The notes: generated from the letters alone by a model not told the origin. A stretch of DNA of 64,000 bases from Galerina marginata (GCA_023014335.1 JAECYW010000006.1:2542001-2606000), one strand, 5' to 3'; numbered from the stretch's first letter, positions 31,430 through 41,853 are shown. Made by a program: numbers and translations.

Positions 31430-31833
31430 CTTGGGTGAGTGGGCCATTGCTGCGCATGGCATGTATGAGTCTTTTTTAAGTTGGATGGAATATCAATCCT
31501 ATAAAAAAAGCATAAAATACAAAGAATATTGTGCTGTGCGATGAGATCTGGGCCAAATAATATGGTCTTATACTCAAATTGTAGGGATTGCTGAGGCCGT
31601 CATTTTAAGCCTAAATGCGCCCTGTCACGTGACGTGTAGGGGGCAAAAAATGGGATTTACTGGTGGCAGGATTATAAAAATTGGCTTAGAACTGGCTGAG
31701 ATATGGACAATTGTTTGTAATAGGAAGGTTTTTACTGCGGTGTTGATGGATGAATCAATGAATGAATGAATCAATTTTCGGCCTAAGTCCTGGAATAATG
31801 AATGAGTTTTTGATAAATCAAAAGACTCATAAC
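31430..31833 (-). mobile_element. Element E: ~0.4-kb non-autonomous derivative of the Helitron F family
   Basis: In minus orientation it begins TTATGAGTCTTTTGATTTAT and ends with GACTCATACATGCC, the GCCATGCGCAGCAATGGC hairpin and CCACTCACCCAAG. Both ends match Helitron F, including the internal motif CATCCATCAACACCGC. It is nested in element G. Confidence 0.75.
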
Positions 31834-32570
31834 AGTAGGTTGGTGAAGTACTTTGGTATCAACTACCCCATTATTAAGAACATCAAGAAATATTTAAAGA
31901 CCCAAGGAAATTGTAATCATAGCTCAGTATTTACATGTACAATAAAATAAATAATTTGAATATTAAATAAAAGTATTTTAGGAATGTTGCAAATATTTGT
32001 AAATATTTGTCGGTATAAATATAAGCAGTGGATCATCAAGAATTTTCCAAATTTTATGATACAAAATTCACAATATTTTGACCAGAATTCAGAAAGCTGT
32101 GATGGTATAATATATCTATACTCCTATCTTTATCATTTTTTGAACAAGAAAGTTGCCAGATTACATTGTATAATATATTTGGACTCCAAAAAATATCTCA
32201 TATTTTACCCATTTTTTTTTGTGTTCCAGAACTTTTCTCTCATAGATGCAAAATACTTATTTCTTGAATAAAACAAACAAAGCCAAATATTTGCAAATAG
32301 TTATCCAGCTATTTAATTGCCCTGAATTTTCTGGTCTTTTTAATATTAAATTTGTGCAATTTGAATCAGATTTGAGCATATTACAACGTGATTACTGATT
32401 TGGAGACTTGTGTCCAAAAGCTATTTCTCAATAAAAAAAATTACCTGGTCACATGATATTAATATATTTGTAATCAGAAAAGTACTACATTTATAAGGCT
32501 TGAATTTTACAATTTTTCTGATATCATTTTTGCAAGAATTGACTGAGTAATGAATAAATACATTGAAAGT

Positions 32571-32920
32571 AATAATTTGGTGTGGCTGTGCAGAATACTT
32601 TGTGGCTGTGCATAATGCCATTTGAAAGGCCTGAATTTTACAAATTTTTTGACATTAATTTTGTGAGAATTGACCCAGTAATTGATGTTTTAAATGTAGA
32701 TTGGTGATTTTGTTTTTTAGGGTTAGGGTTCTAATGTGGCTGTGAGACCTCCGTCGTGACGGAGGTCTCACAGCCACACCAAAATATCGTTTTCAGTGTA
32801 TCTCAGTCATTACTAGGTCAATTCTCACAAAAATAATGTCAAAAAATTTGTAAAATTCAGGCCTTTCAAATGGTATTATGCACAGCCACAAAGTATTCTG
32901 CACAGCCACACCAAATTATT
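32571..32920. repeat. Imperfect palindrome in element G with core CCTCCGTCGTGACGGAGG
   Basis: Arms start AATAATTTGGTGTGGCTGTG and end CACAGCCACACCAAATTATT. The core TGTGAGACCTCCGTC-GTGACGGAGGTCTCACA is nearly perfect. TTAGGGTTAGGG lies in the left arm only. The arm units are those of Helitron F's palindromes. Confidence 0.8.
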
Positions 32921-33539
32921 ACAACTTATGTTATTCACTTTATTGAGCTGAGCTTTTCATGGATTTCTTTAAAATAAAATGTATAAAAAGCAGAAATTTC
33001 ACGGCTATAGAATGGTGGTCTGTGCGCAAAAGTCACATGACTGCAAAATTGCAAAATTTGGACATTTTGATATTTTAATCGTTTAAATTAAAGAAATTTG
33101 GTAATTTAAGAAAGTTAAAGACTTTGGTGGATGGCCATACACCTATAAATATTGATCTCTGGGTTCAATAACATTAAAAGTGCATTTTTTGAGTGATTTG
33201 ACTTTTTTTTCACGTGATTTCTGCAATCTGAGCCACTTTTATCCTGTTTAAGACATGTGGGAAATGATTTTTAACTCAGATGCACCAAATCTTACTCCTA
33301 ATATTACTAGAGCAATATTTTTTAACTAAGCAAGGGGAAAGTAGAAGAACATGAAGCAGAGCACTACAATTATACGCATTTTCTAACATATTACCTAATT
33401 TGATGGATTTTTTTTCAACTTTCTGTTTGTTGATATGAAACCATCTGATTTTTCCCCTTTTATTGGTATTAGAATCATTGGATTTGATTGAAAAATCAGT
33501 GAGATATGGCTAAAATACAAAATAAACCTAACCTTAGGT

Positions 33540-33640
33540 GTTATTTGGTGGCTGTGAGGCCTCCGTCGCGACGGAGCTCTCACAGCCACATTGGAACCTT
33601 AACCCTAAAAAAAACAAAATCACATGACACATTTCACACT
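33540..33640. repeat. Inverted partial copy of the element G palindrome core
   Basis: GTGGCTGTGAGGCCTCCGTC-GCGACGGAG-CTCTCACAGCCACA, followed by AACCTTAACCCTAAAAAAA, is the reverse complement arrangement of 32700..32780. Confidence 0.65.
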
Positions 33641-35237
33641 GTCATAAACTGCCAGCTCATCGCTTCTTTCTTTCTTCTTTACCAGCATGCCAGTTGTCCC
33701 GGATAGGATGATAGTGTACCTCTCTTGAGAGGACTACCATGGTATGCTGGTCAAGGTATCCTACTAACTATTGTTCCTCTTTCTCTAGGTTTCTTTTACC
33801 TTAGTTCTAGGCTATACCAGTGCTTTGCTGGCGCTTTTTGTGGCCTTTTACATGGTTTGTTGACTTTGTTGTGTCTTCTATGTAGTTATAGGCAGAATTT
33901 AGTAGAGAAACCTAAGTTTTAAGTACTTTTATAGGTAAATATCTTCTTTTCCTGGTATAACATATTAGTTGATTGTTTATAGGCTAGAATAGGGTTTCTG
34001 GTGTGCCTCTCTAGTGTTTTTTGTAGACTAAAGTATTCTAAGCAGTCTATAGTAGTTAGTTCAGAACTTATATTTGTTTTGCAAAAGAACACTAGCCATA
34101 GTGCTCAGTAGTCCTACACAAAAAATCTAACCCTAACTTAGGTTTTAAACACAAAAGCTAAAAATAGCCCATAGCAACGCGCATCATACAACCATTCTCA
34201 CTGTCAAAAATAATTCCCACTATTACAAAATTTGTAGACTTTTAATTCAGGGTCAGTCACAAAAAATGAAGCAGTGGGAGAATTTCCATCGTTCGCGTTA
34301 GGAATCATTTGCTTCTGCTATCAAGTGTGGAAAACGAGTTCTTTTACTACGTAAGAACTCGTAACTGTTCTTCATCTGGTAAGGCGAGCACGTTAACTAA
34401 TTGTTGTACTACATCACATCGCTCTGGCCCTAGCTTTTCTTTATTTGTCGCTAAGTAGCTTTGTAGATGTGTCCGCTCTTGCAAACGAAATATATCTGCT
34501 TCCTCTAGTTCTTGTGCAAAACAGTCTACTGTCCGCGCTATGCCTTTGAGATGTCCTTGGTCGGGCTCGATCAAGTCTACAAACTCAGAGATTGGTGCGG
34601 GACGCGTCTCATTAGGATCAGCTAGCATAATTGCTGGCCCTACGCCTGCTTGCACAAAGACCTCGTCCACTACTTGCTGCGTGAAGCCCTTTCGGTTATC
34701 AATCTGATCAAAGAACTCTTTAATTGGTCTCAAAGGTGGATCGTCAGGGTCCGCGATCACTATTTCGACAGGCCCGTCAGGGTCACCGCCCTCTGGTTCC
34801 GTTACCGGCGGCTCAGGGTCATTAGGTTGTCTATGACGCCTTGATAGACCGTCAGGTCCGAAGGTCTTCCCTGCTTTATGACGTAGTGTGAAGTGATACA
34901 TTCCGATCTGTTCTATCCATCTATTAATTACTGCGTTAGGCATCATGTCGGGATTGTGCAACATTCCGCCTATAAACTGAGCATCAGTTTCCACTATTAG
35001 CTTTCTTACACCAATCAACCACTTTTTATTTTCTTCTAAAGCTCTCTTTAACCCATACAATTCTCGTTTCGGTTGTGAGTAGCGAGCTTCTTGTTCACTT
35101 AAAGTGATGGATCCAAACTTAGCAAAATAGTGCTTTTTCGGGTTATCTTTATCTTCTTGATAGATATAATAGCCTACCGCGATATATGAAGTGTCAACTG
35201 CTAATACCACGGCACCTTGGCCTTCATAATCTATTGG

Positions 35238-36499
35238 TTACAAGTTCTTACGTAGTAAAAGAACTTGTTTTCCGGCCTGCATAGCAGGCAGAAATGGTTC
35301 CTAACAAAACCAATGGAAATTCTCCCACTGCTATAGTGACCCTGCATGGTTTCTGTATCTCAGCCATTACTGGGCCAATTTTTATGATCTTGGTATCAAA
35401 AAATTCGTAAAAATCAGGGCTTTTATGTGGCATGTGTATCCAGGGACGATTAGGTCATGTGATCTGTTCACACGACCCAAAAAGCGCAAATTTGTCTGAA
35501 TTTCCACTTGAAACAGATTTCAGTGGGCTAAATATGCTAAAATGTGTTGCCCAGACAAATCTAGAATAATGTACAAATATTTACATATGTTTTGCAATGA
35601 TGTCATGGTGTCCAAATCAGGCAAACAGTGAGCTCAACTTGGTGAAAATCCGAAAATTGGTGTTAAACTGACTGGATAACCCATAAAAGACACACCAAAC
35701 ATTGCAAAACATGACCAAATAACATGGAAATAATGTTCTAGAAGCTTACATAATCAAACTCACAGCAGGACTTTGTGCAATTGCCTTGGATTTGGTAATG
35801 CACCAACTTGGACCAAAATATTCTCAGGGATATGTCATGTGATATGTGTGCACAGACCATTTCTTAGGTAAAAAAAACATTATCAGTATTTTTATTTTAT
35901 TTTAATGCCTTTAAATCTCCCAATATAGTGTATTTCAAACAATATTCCGCATTTGGCAAGTCACATCAAGATGTGACAATACCTATGTGACACCATCTTT
36001 TAGCCCTGATTTTTCTGATAATTACACACTTTGTTTTAAGGCAATCCGATAAAAGCTAAGCAACGTATGAATTAATCTTTTTACAAGTTCTTATTGTAGT
36101 CTAATAATTAATCTTGTTACAAGTTCTTACGTAGTAAAAGAACTTGTTTTCCGGCCTGCATAGCAGGCAGAAATGGTTCCTAACAAAACCAATGGAAATT
36201 CTCCCACTGCTATAGTGACCCTGCATGGTTTCTGTATCTCAGCCATTACTGGGCCAATTTTGATGATCTTGGTATCAAAAAATTCGTAAAAATCAGGGCC
36301 AGATTTTAGGCTTGTTAGATCCGCCTCATTTTTCTGCTTTTTTTGAGTATAAGATCATCCCAATTGGTTCAGATTTGAGCGGACTACATATTATTTACTT
36401 ATTTAACATGTATTTATGTAATAACATTTCTCGAGGTACTGCCTCACCCCCAAAGTAAGAACTTGTTTTTGCCATGCGCAGCAATGGCCTCTGACCAAG
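35238..36499 (+). mobile_element. Element D2: composite Helitron2-like element with two 5' ends
   Basis: The first ~190 nt after 35238 match those after 36117 almost exactly (TTACAAGTTCTTACGTAGTA...), but only one 3' hairpin end (GACCAAG at 36493..36499) is present. A third, degenerate 5' start (TTACAAGTTCTTATTG) is at 36081. The interior 35430..36080 is unrelated AT-rich DNA. Deleting the whole unit restores B's pol frame (TTG AAA CCA ATA). Confidence 0.75.
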
Positions 36500-38035
36500 T
36501 TTCAAAGAGTACGCGTTCCGTACCCCGTCCTTGAGCATTTCCATACTCTTTTCTTGATCTGGTCCCCACTCAAAAGGATTATTTAGCCGCGTCAATTTTT
36601 GTAAATGACGGGCCCGTACAGCGAAGTTCGAAATGTAGGATCTGAGTACACCGACCGTGCCTAAGAAGGCCCGGACGTCCGATAGGTCCTTACAAGGGCC
36701 CCAGTCCTCTATCACTTTAATGCGTTCAGTAGTCGGTTTCCGTCCTTCTGTTGTGCATAAGTGTCCTACAACGACGATCTCATCCGCGCAGATGGTGGAC
36801 TTGGTTCCTGAAAAGGTACCTCCACAATATTTCATACGCTGTACTATCCTGTTTACATTTTGTACGTGCTCCCATACAAATCTTCTAATTCCATTATTTT
36901 CTGGTATAGTCTCATAGGACCCGTCCTCTTTCTCATACCTTGACGCTGGGCCGCGTACAGGCACATCATCAATGTACGGAATAGTATAAGCAGGAATTTC
37001 GGGTTGCAGGATGAACGTAACGTCGTCATGAAAGATTGGAACTGAATTAGTCCAACCCATAGGCAAGGTTACTAACCTCATGGCTCCGTACGGGGTTTGG
37101 AAGGTGGTGAGATCCCGGCTGGACTCGTCCAACTGCCTTTCGTCATATCCGACGTAGAGATCAAACATTCCCCCGCATGCTCTTCCTGCAAAATGCGTAG
37201 CTAGGTCCTCTGTAGCAGGTGGTACTCCTGAATGAGCAATGGTGACCGCGTTCAAAGGCTCTAAACTATGTACTATCCTGAGACTCTTTCCATCTTTCTT
37301 AAGTACGGTGAACCATTTAGATCGGAAGGACGAGTTAGACGGCTCATATACGCCTGACTCTCTTTTTGATCTAATAATTTTGCATACCTCATCGTACAGG
37401 CCTGGGGGAATTGGAATATTCTTATATACCCAAGGCGTGTGCTCGACGGTGGGGATGACGACGGGAGGGAAGAAGTCTTCCCTGAATTGGCCCCGTTCAC
37501 TGTCTTCCCAAGCAAACGCACCATTCTGTTCCATCATAAGGTGATGTACTAATTTCCTTTCCTCAGGTAAGAGGAATTCTCCGCTGTGAACTTTATCAAA
37601 CGCTTTCTGTCTTTCAGCTGTGTACCGCCCCGTCGGTACAAAATCAGGGGGACTCGTGCTTAACTTGGGCATATCTGCTAAAGGATCTCCCAATATCTCT
37701 CTCTTAATCCTAAACTTTTCTGGTAGTTCTGCGTATACGGGCTTTACCTTCAACGCGACCGGTTTATATTTCTTTCCTACAAATACAGACGCGGCCGGTT
37801 CCGTAGCAGGTATACTTTCTCCTTGTTGGAAGAAGGCCTGTACCTTCTTCTTATCTGATATTTCAACTTTTTCTTCTTGTATGGCTGCCGATAAAAAGGC
37901 ATTCCTTACTCCTTCTGTTGTAAACTTGTCTTCTTTAGACAGGGCGTACCCGGCCATTGATAATGTCTGGTTTTCTTCATTCAGTTCAAATAGAACTGCT
38001 ACCTCTCCTTGATCCGGGATCAATTCCTCAAGGTT

Positions 38036-38280
38036 GTCTAAAAAGCCTGGGCCTTCTGACGTTGTAAGACATCGGGACTCTCGCCGCGTCGGTAAGTGGG
38101 TAACACCGCCCGTCGCTCGCTATTTGGATCGGTAATAACAATCCGTTGGTCCCCGTCCTCGCTGTTCTGTACGGTACTGCTGGTTAGGACATCAAAGGGT
38201 CTGCCCAATAGTACTCGATAAGCTGGGTTACGGATAATGTGTACTTGTAAGTAGACAGTTACCCCACCAAAAGAGAACGA
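38036..38280 (-). pseudogene. Element B protease, 3' part
   Basis: Continues the frame of 56713..55754 after element [11 protein letters not shown], then [12 protein letters not shown], ending at a TAG within GGCTTTTTAG (38047..38038), the same junction as in A. Confidence 0.8.
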
Positions 38281-38777
38281 TGAAGGGACGGCCTTGAAGC
38301 TAGCCCTGAAATCTTTGCATTTCGCAAACCCTATACAATTTTTGAACTTAGAATAAGCATCTATGCAGTGACTATTTAATAGTCCGAGTAGTCAGACACG
38401 CTGCATAGACTAGAGGAAACTACCGTACGCGACGAGGTGCTGCGAGCAGGACGGACTTATAACTACAGAATCAATTAAATCTGTACATTAAGGCCGCGGA
38501 CTCCCAGCATTGTGAACGCGAGCCAGCCTGGACAAGTAAAGTAAAAGTGCAGGCCTCTAGTACAAATAAGAAAGGACTACTATCCGAGGTTATGGGGCCC
38601 ACGATAAGCGCCAACAAAGTTAGCGCGCGCCTCCGCATTAGGCAAAGAAGGAGTTCCTTCTCAGCAACGTGCCACGGCAAATGCCGCGTCCAGACCGAAA
38701 GAAGCCCCGGGTGATTCGGACAATATAAATAGACAAGGACCGGTCTAGAACTTGCTGACATCAGATAGATGATGACA

Positions 38778-39092
38778 ACGCGTCCCTAGAGACGCCGCGT
38801 CTCGCCGACGTCCTCTAAGATGGATGACTGTGCAAGTTCGCGTCAGCATGGACTCTAGTGAGATTAGATACGGACGCGTCCGAGATGACCGAGAACCTCC
38901 AAGTTCTCTGGGCATCAGATGGGCTAAAAATAGAAGGAATATCAGACGCGGCCGACAAGCCGAGTCAGTAGCAGACCAATCAGAAAAGCTTACGCGTTCT
39001 ACTTGAGTCAGCATCTACCAAGGCTGATGTCTGATGAGGTCACACAGATAACGCGGAATATTGAAGTCATGCAGATTGGCGCGCGGACGCGT
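38778..39092. promoter_or_regulatory. Cluster of four ACGCGT motifs upstream of the element A TATA box
   Basis: ACGCGT is the MCB/MluI box bound by fungal MBF (Mbp1/Swi6-type) G1/S transcription factors. About 0.4 copies are expected by chance in 1.7 kb, and five occur in this LTR. Regulatory function is inferred. Confidence 0.5.
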
Positions 39093-39150
39093 CTTAAGGA
39101 TTGGTCAAGTAGTTTACGCGAATGTATCACATGTATCAGCTCTAATGTAC

Positions 39151-39158
39151 TATAAAAG
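39151..39158 (+). promoter_or_regulatory. TATA box of element A 5' LTR
   Basis: TATAAAAG, repeated at 54920..54927 in the 3' LTR. An equivalent TATAAAAG lies at 59487..59480 in the B LTR. Confidence 0.7.
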
Positions 39159-39986
39159 CAGTAGAACTACATAGGTAGAGACAAGCAATTTACTACCCAC
39201 GAGATTATACTCCAGTCGTTTGCGCGGCACAATAAGAGTCTCTAAAATTGTAACTTGACTTCGAGGAATTTCAAAACAATTGATTGTTCGCGTTGATAAC
39301 GGAATTTCACCTTTGTGATCTGAGTGATAACTATTTGAGAGATTTGAACAACGATCCTATTTCACCTGTCTTTATTGACTTGAACAAGGCTTCAGTGGCC
39401 ATCCGATTAGCCGCGGTACGAGTACTTTGGTAGTGCGCCGCGTGTCTAAGACCTGGACTGTAGCAGGAACAACTTCGAGGGTTGTAGACTGTTCTGGACA
39501 TTGTAGTATCTATCACGTTCACGTTAGTAAAGGGTTTTGGTGGCCCAAGTTTCGTTAGTACGCGTCCCGAGAGACGTCGAGTTCAGTGTCCCGAGTGACA
39601 AGTCAGTACGCGCCCGAGTGCCCGTTTTCTCAGTTACACAAGAAGTGTAGTCCCAGTATCGACCCCAAATACCAATAAAAACTTTATACCTGTTCACCTC
39701 TGTGGTGGCCGCGTCGCTTAAGTCAATTAACGAAGTGTCCGCGGCGGCTGCGTAACCTTTGAATATCTCGTTTGACTCTCGATATTATAAAACCTCTGTC
39801 CCTCCCAAAAAGAACTAGTCAATTATATTGATTGATTGATTGGGTGTTTTGTCCGCGTCACTTGTAGAGTCTGATTTACAGGAGATTTTGGTTGTTTGGT
39901 TGATTGGTTTTATTGAGAGATAAAACTATCTACTACGGCCGCGTCTCTTTTGTGTTTCGGAGTCACCCCGCAGCAAGCATCTCATC

Positions 39987-40004
39987 TGGAGCCCACCGCG
40001 AGGG
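39987..40004 (+). promoter_or_regulatory. Primer-binding site of element A
   Basis: TGGAGCCCACCGCGAGGG, 2 nt after the 5' LTR. It is the same 18-mer as in elements B and C. Confidence 0.82.
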
Positions 40005-40114
40005 AGGGTTAATACTAGAGTCAATTCAGATAAAACAATTGTTACAAACACGTTCATAAAACCAAAACCATCTATTCTTTTGAAGGATCAGCTATACCCT
40101 GAGACTTTAAGAAA

Positions 40115-41848
40115 ATAGCGGGCAAAGGCAAAGCGAAAGAGAAACGCGTGGAGCAAGAAAGTACTGAAGGAGCCGCGACCACAAGTCAAGTCCCTCAGAC
40201 CGTAACTGTCCGGCGACCGACGAGAACCACAGTCAATTCTAATAGACCCGTAGTTCCGTATCAGGACAAGCTACCAAGCGTTAGTAAATCTAAACCAGCT
40301 AAGCCTAAAAATCCAGCTCAGGAACGCTATAGACAGCGGATCGAAGCTAATTTGGATCACCAACAAAGACGAGCCAGTATAGAACCTGAAGATATAATCA
40401 GGTCCACCTCTGCACTCGCTTTAACAACACCATCAACTGTAGCACAAAGTACAGTCAACCCAATACCCGACGTAGTCCCAGAACCCATAATAAGTTCAGA
40501 CAAAATGACTATGCCAATCCCGGGCTCGCGAGACGCGCCCAAGTTCGACGAAGACCAGCCATCGGAACTACTACGATTTATTAGTAGGATCGAGGACTTG
40601 TACAAAACAAATAAGATAGAAGACGATGCAGAAAAGAAAAAGCTCCTAGGAAAGTACGCGACAGCCGTAACAGAGTCTGAGTGGCAGGCGTTTGCTTCCT
40701 ACAAAGAACCAGGAACCTGGGAAGACTATAAGAAAGAAATTATAAAAAGTTACCCCGAGGCCGCGGCCCTAGAGACAGGCTCGCTAGAGAGGTTGGAAAA
40801 GATAATTCGCGCGAAGGGAGGTGGCAGGCGCATCAGAGAGGAAAACCTAGAAGAACTCTTGAGTTTGAAAAGGTCCTTCTGTGCCGAAGCTGCTAAACTT
40901 CTAACGCCTCCAGCTTTAATGTCTAACCGGGAACTAGTTTTAAAATTTTATTCTTGTCTTCATCCAGAGTTTGTAAGGCGTATCGAAGATAGGCTGGACC
41001 TTCTCAGTGACAGGACTAAGCCAACGGCGCCTGATGGTACCGTCGAGCGGAAGAGGAACGAGGATCGCTTTACTCTTAACGATGTGATCGATGCCGCGAT
41101 AATAGTCGCGGAACGAAACTACCAGTCAGGAAGTCGGTATGGCACTAACGAAACTGCCGCGGCCTACGGTAGACCGGACGCGTCTTATGATAGGGAAGCA
41201 ATCCCAAAACTAGAAGAAGGTATGGCGACATTACAAGATTCCGTTAAGCTCCAAGCTCGGACAACGCAGGACATATCGACGCGGCTCGATCAAATGTTCA
41301 ACGCGATAAATGGACTAAAACGGGCACCTACTCCTACTCCGTTTAACGGGCCACCAGCTAATCCACCGGGAATGTACAACAGGAACAATACGTACATGGG
41401 CCGCGATTCCAATGGAAATATCTGTTTCTACTGTAGGGAGACGGGTCATCGCATTGGTGATTGTCCACATGCTAGTAAGCATGTTTCCTATGGTTGGGTA
41501 GTACGGAATGAGACAAATAAAATCCGACTACCTAACGGCGACCTAGTACCGTTAGACGGAAACAAGACAATGAAAGAAGTGATTGAGTTCAAGAACCGCG
41601 GCAGACCAGCGGTTCCGGCGAGACAACCCGCACCACAAACGGGCTTCTTCCAAGATGTGGACGAAGACTACGACGTCTTCTACACTCAAGCTCATGATCG
41701 GTTGGCAAGTGACGCGGAGATCGCGAGACACTTAGCACTCCTCTCTCAAGAGTATGGCAGAGATGCTGTCGATAGGGTGTTAACAAGGGCTGAATTCGCT
41801 AGGGCAGAAGCCGCGGACCAGACCTCGTCTCAGTCGGGTTTTCAGTAA
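40115..41848 (+). CDS. gag: Element A Gag, apparently started at a non-AUG codon
   Basis: Capsid-nucleocapsid polyprotein. The frame opens after TGA (40100..40102). The first codon shared with element B is ATA at 40115 (context AAA-ATA-G), followed by AGKGK. The first ATG of the whole transcript is at 40505, in this frame, but the ~130 codons before it are conserved at protein level with B (NPAQE, DHQQRR-SIEPEDIIR). I therefore place the start at ATA; a splice acceptor (TAG) at the same place is an alternative. Gag core ~150-330; CCHC knuckle CFYCRETGHRIGDC (41423..41464). It ends at TAA preceded by the slippery heptamer G GGT TTT. Confidence 0.82.
   Translation: MAGKGKAKEKRVEQESTEGAATTSQVPQTVTVRRPTRTTVNSNRPVVPYQDKLPSVSKSKPAKPKNPAQERYRQRIEANLDHQQRRASIEPEDIIRSTSALALTTPSTVAQSTVNPIPDVVPEPIISSDKMTMPIPGSRDAPKFDEDQPSELLRFISRIEDLYKTNKIEDDAEKKKLLGKYATAVTESEWQAFASYKEPGTWEDYKKEIIKSYPEAAALETGSLERLEKIIRAKGGGRRIREENLEELLSLKRSFCAEAAKLLTPPALMSNRELVLKFYSCLHPEFVRRIEDRLDLLSDRTKPTAPDGTVERKRNEDRFTLNDVIDAAIIVAERNYQSGSRYGTNETAAAYGRPDASYDREAIPKLEEGMATLQDSVKLQARTTQDISTRLDQMFNAINGLKRAPTPTPFNGPPANPPGMYNRNNTYMGRDSNGNICFYCRETGHRIGDCPHASKHVSYGWVVRNETNKIRLPNGDLVPLDGNKTMKEVIEFKNRGRPAVPARQPAPQTGFFQDVDEDYDVFYTQAHDRLASDAEIARHLALLSQEYGRDAVDRVLTRAEFARAEAADQTSSQSGFQ
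41836..41842 (+). promoter_or_regulatory. -1 frameshift heptamer G GGT TTT at the gag/protease junction
   Basis: The gag frame reads GGT TTT CAG TAA. Slippage by -1 gives GGG TTT, leading into TCA GTA AGT TCG ATG in the protease frame. Element B has A AAT TTT at the same site (56726..56720). Confidence 0.75.
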
Positions 41849-41853
41849 GTTCG

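Larger units (their letters stand above)
31311..34364 (-). mobile_element. Element G: 3.05-kb non-autonomous Helitron2-like element
   Basis: Minus orientation: 5' end TTACGAGTTCTTACGTAGTA at 34364, 3' hairpin GCCATGCGCAGCAATGGC and end ...TTCACAAG at 31311. Excision rejoins B's pol as CAG-TTC in frame. The interior is AT-rich, has no long ORF, carries two related inverted-repeat blocks and hosts element E near its 3' end. Confidence 0.75.
29432..38037 (-). pseudogene. pol: Element B Pol (RT, RNase H, integrase), split in four
   Basis: Coding pieces in 5'-3' order: 38037..36500 (N-terminal region and RT with catalytic YIDD), 35237..34365 (RNase H with AVDTS, then a linker), 31310..30348 (integrase HHCC zinc domain, TDNGPSF, GAVERP) and 29950..29432 (C-terminal YLGPMIV module, acidic end). 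The breaks are Helitron-like insertions at 35238..36499, 31311..34364 and 29951..30347. Removing each restores the frame without leftover bases. An in-frame TAG at 30483..30481 replaces the Tyr codon found in element A (LPYVMWADR), so this copy is inactive independently of the insertions. Confidence 0.88.
38281..39984 (+). repeat. Element A 5' LTR
   Basis: 1704 bp. TATAAAAG at 39151..39158. ACGCGT at 38778, 38874, 38992, 39087 and 39560, the first four within 375 nt upstream of the TATA box. No ATG occurs on the sense strand after the TATA box. Confidence 0.95.

Noticed and set aside
38471..39522. Minus- and plus-strand ORFs of 60-96 codons in the element A LTR, repeated at 54240..55291
   Set aside because: LTR-borne and duplicated, with no conservation in the B LTR.
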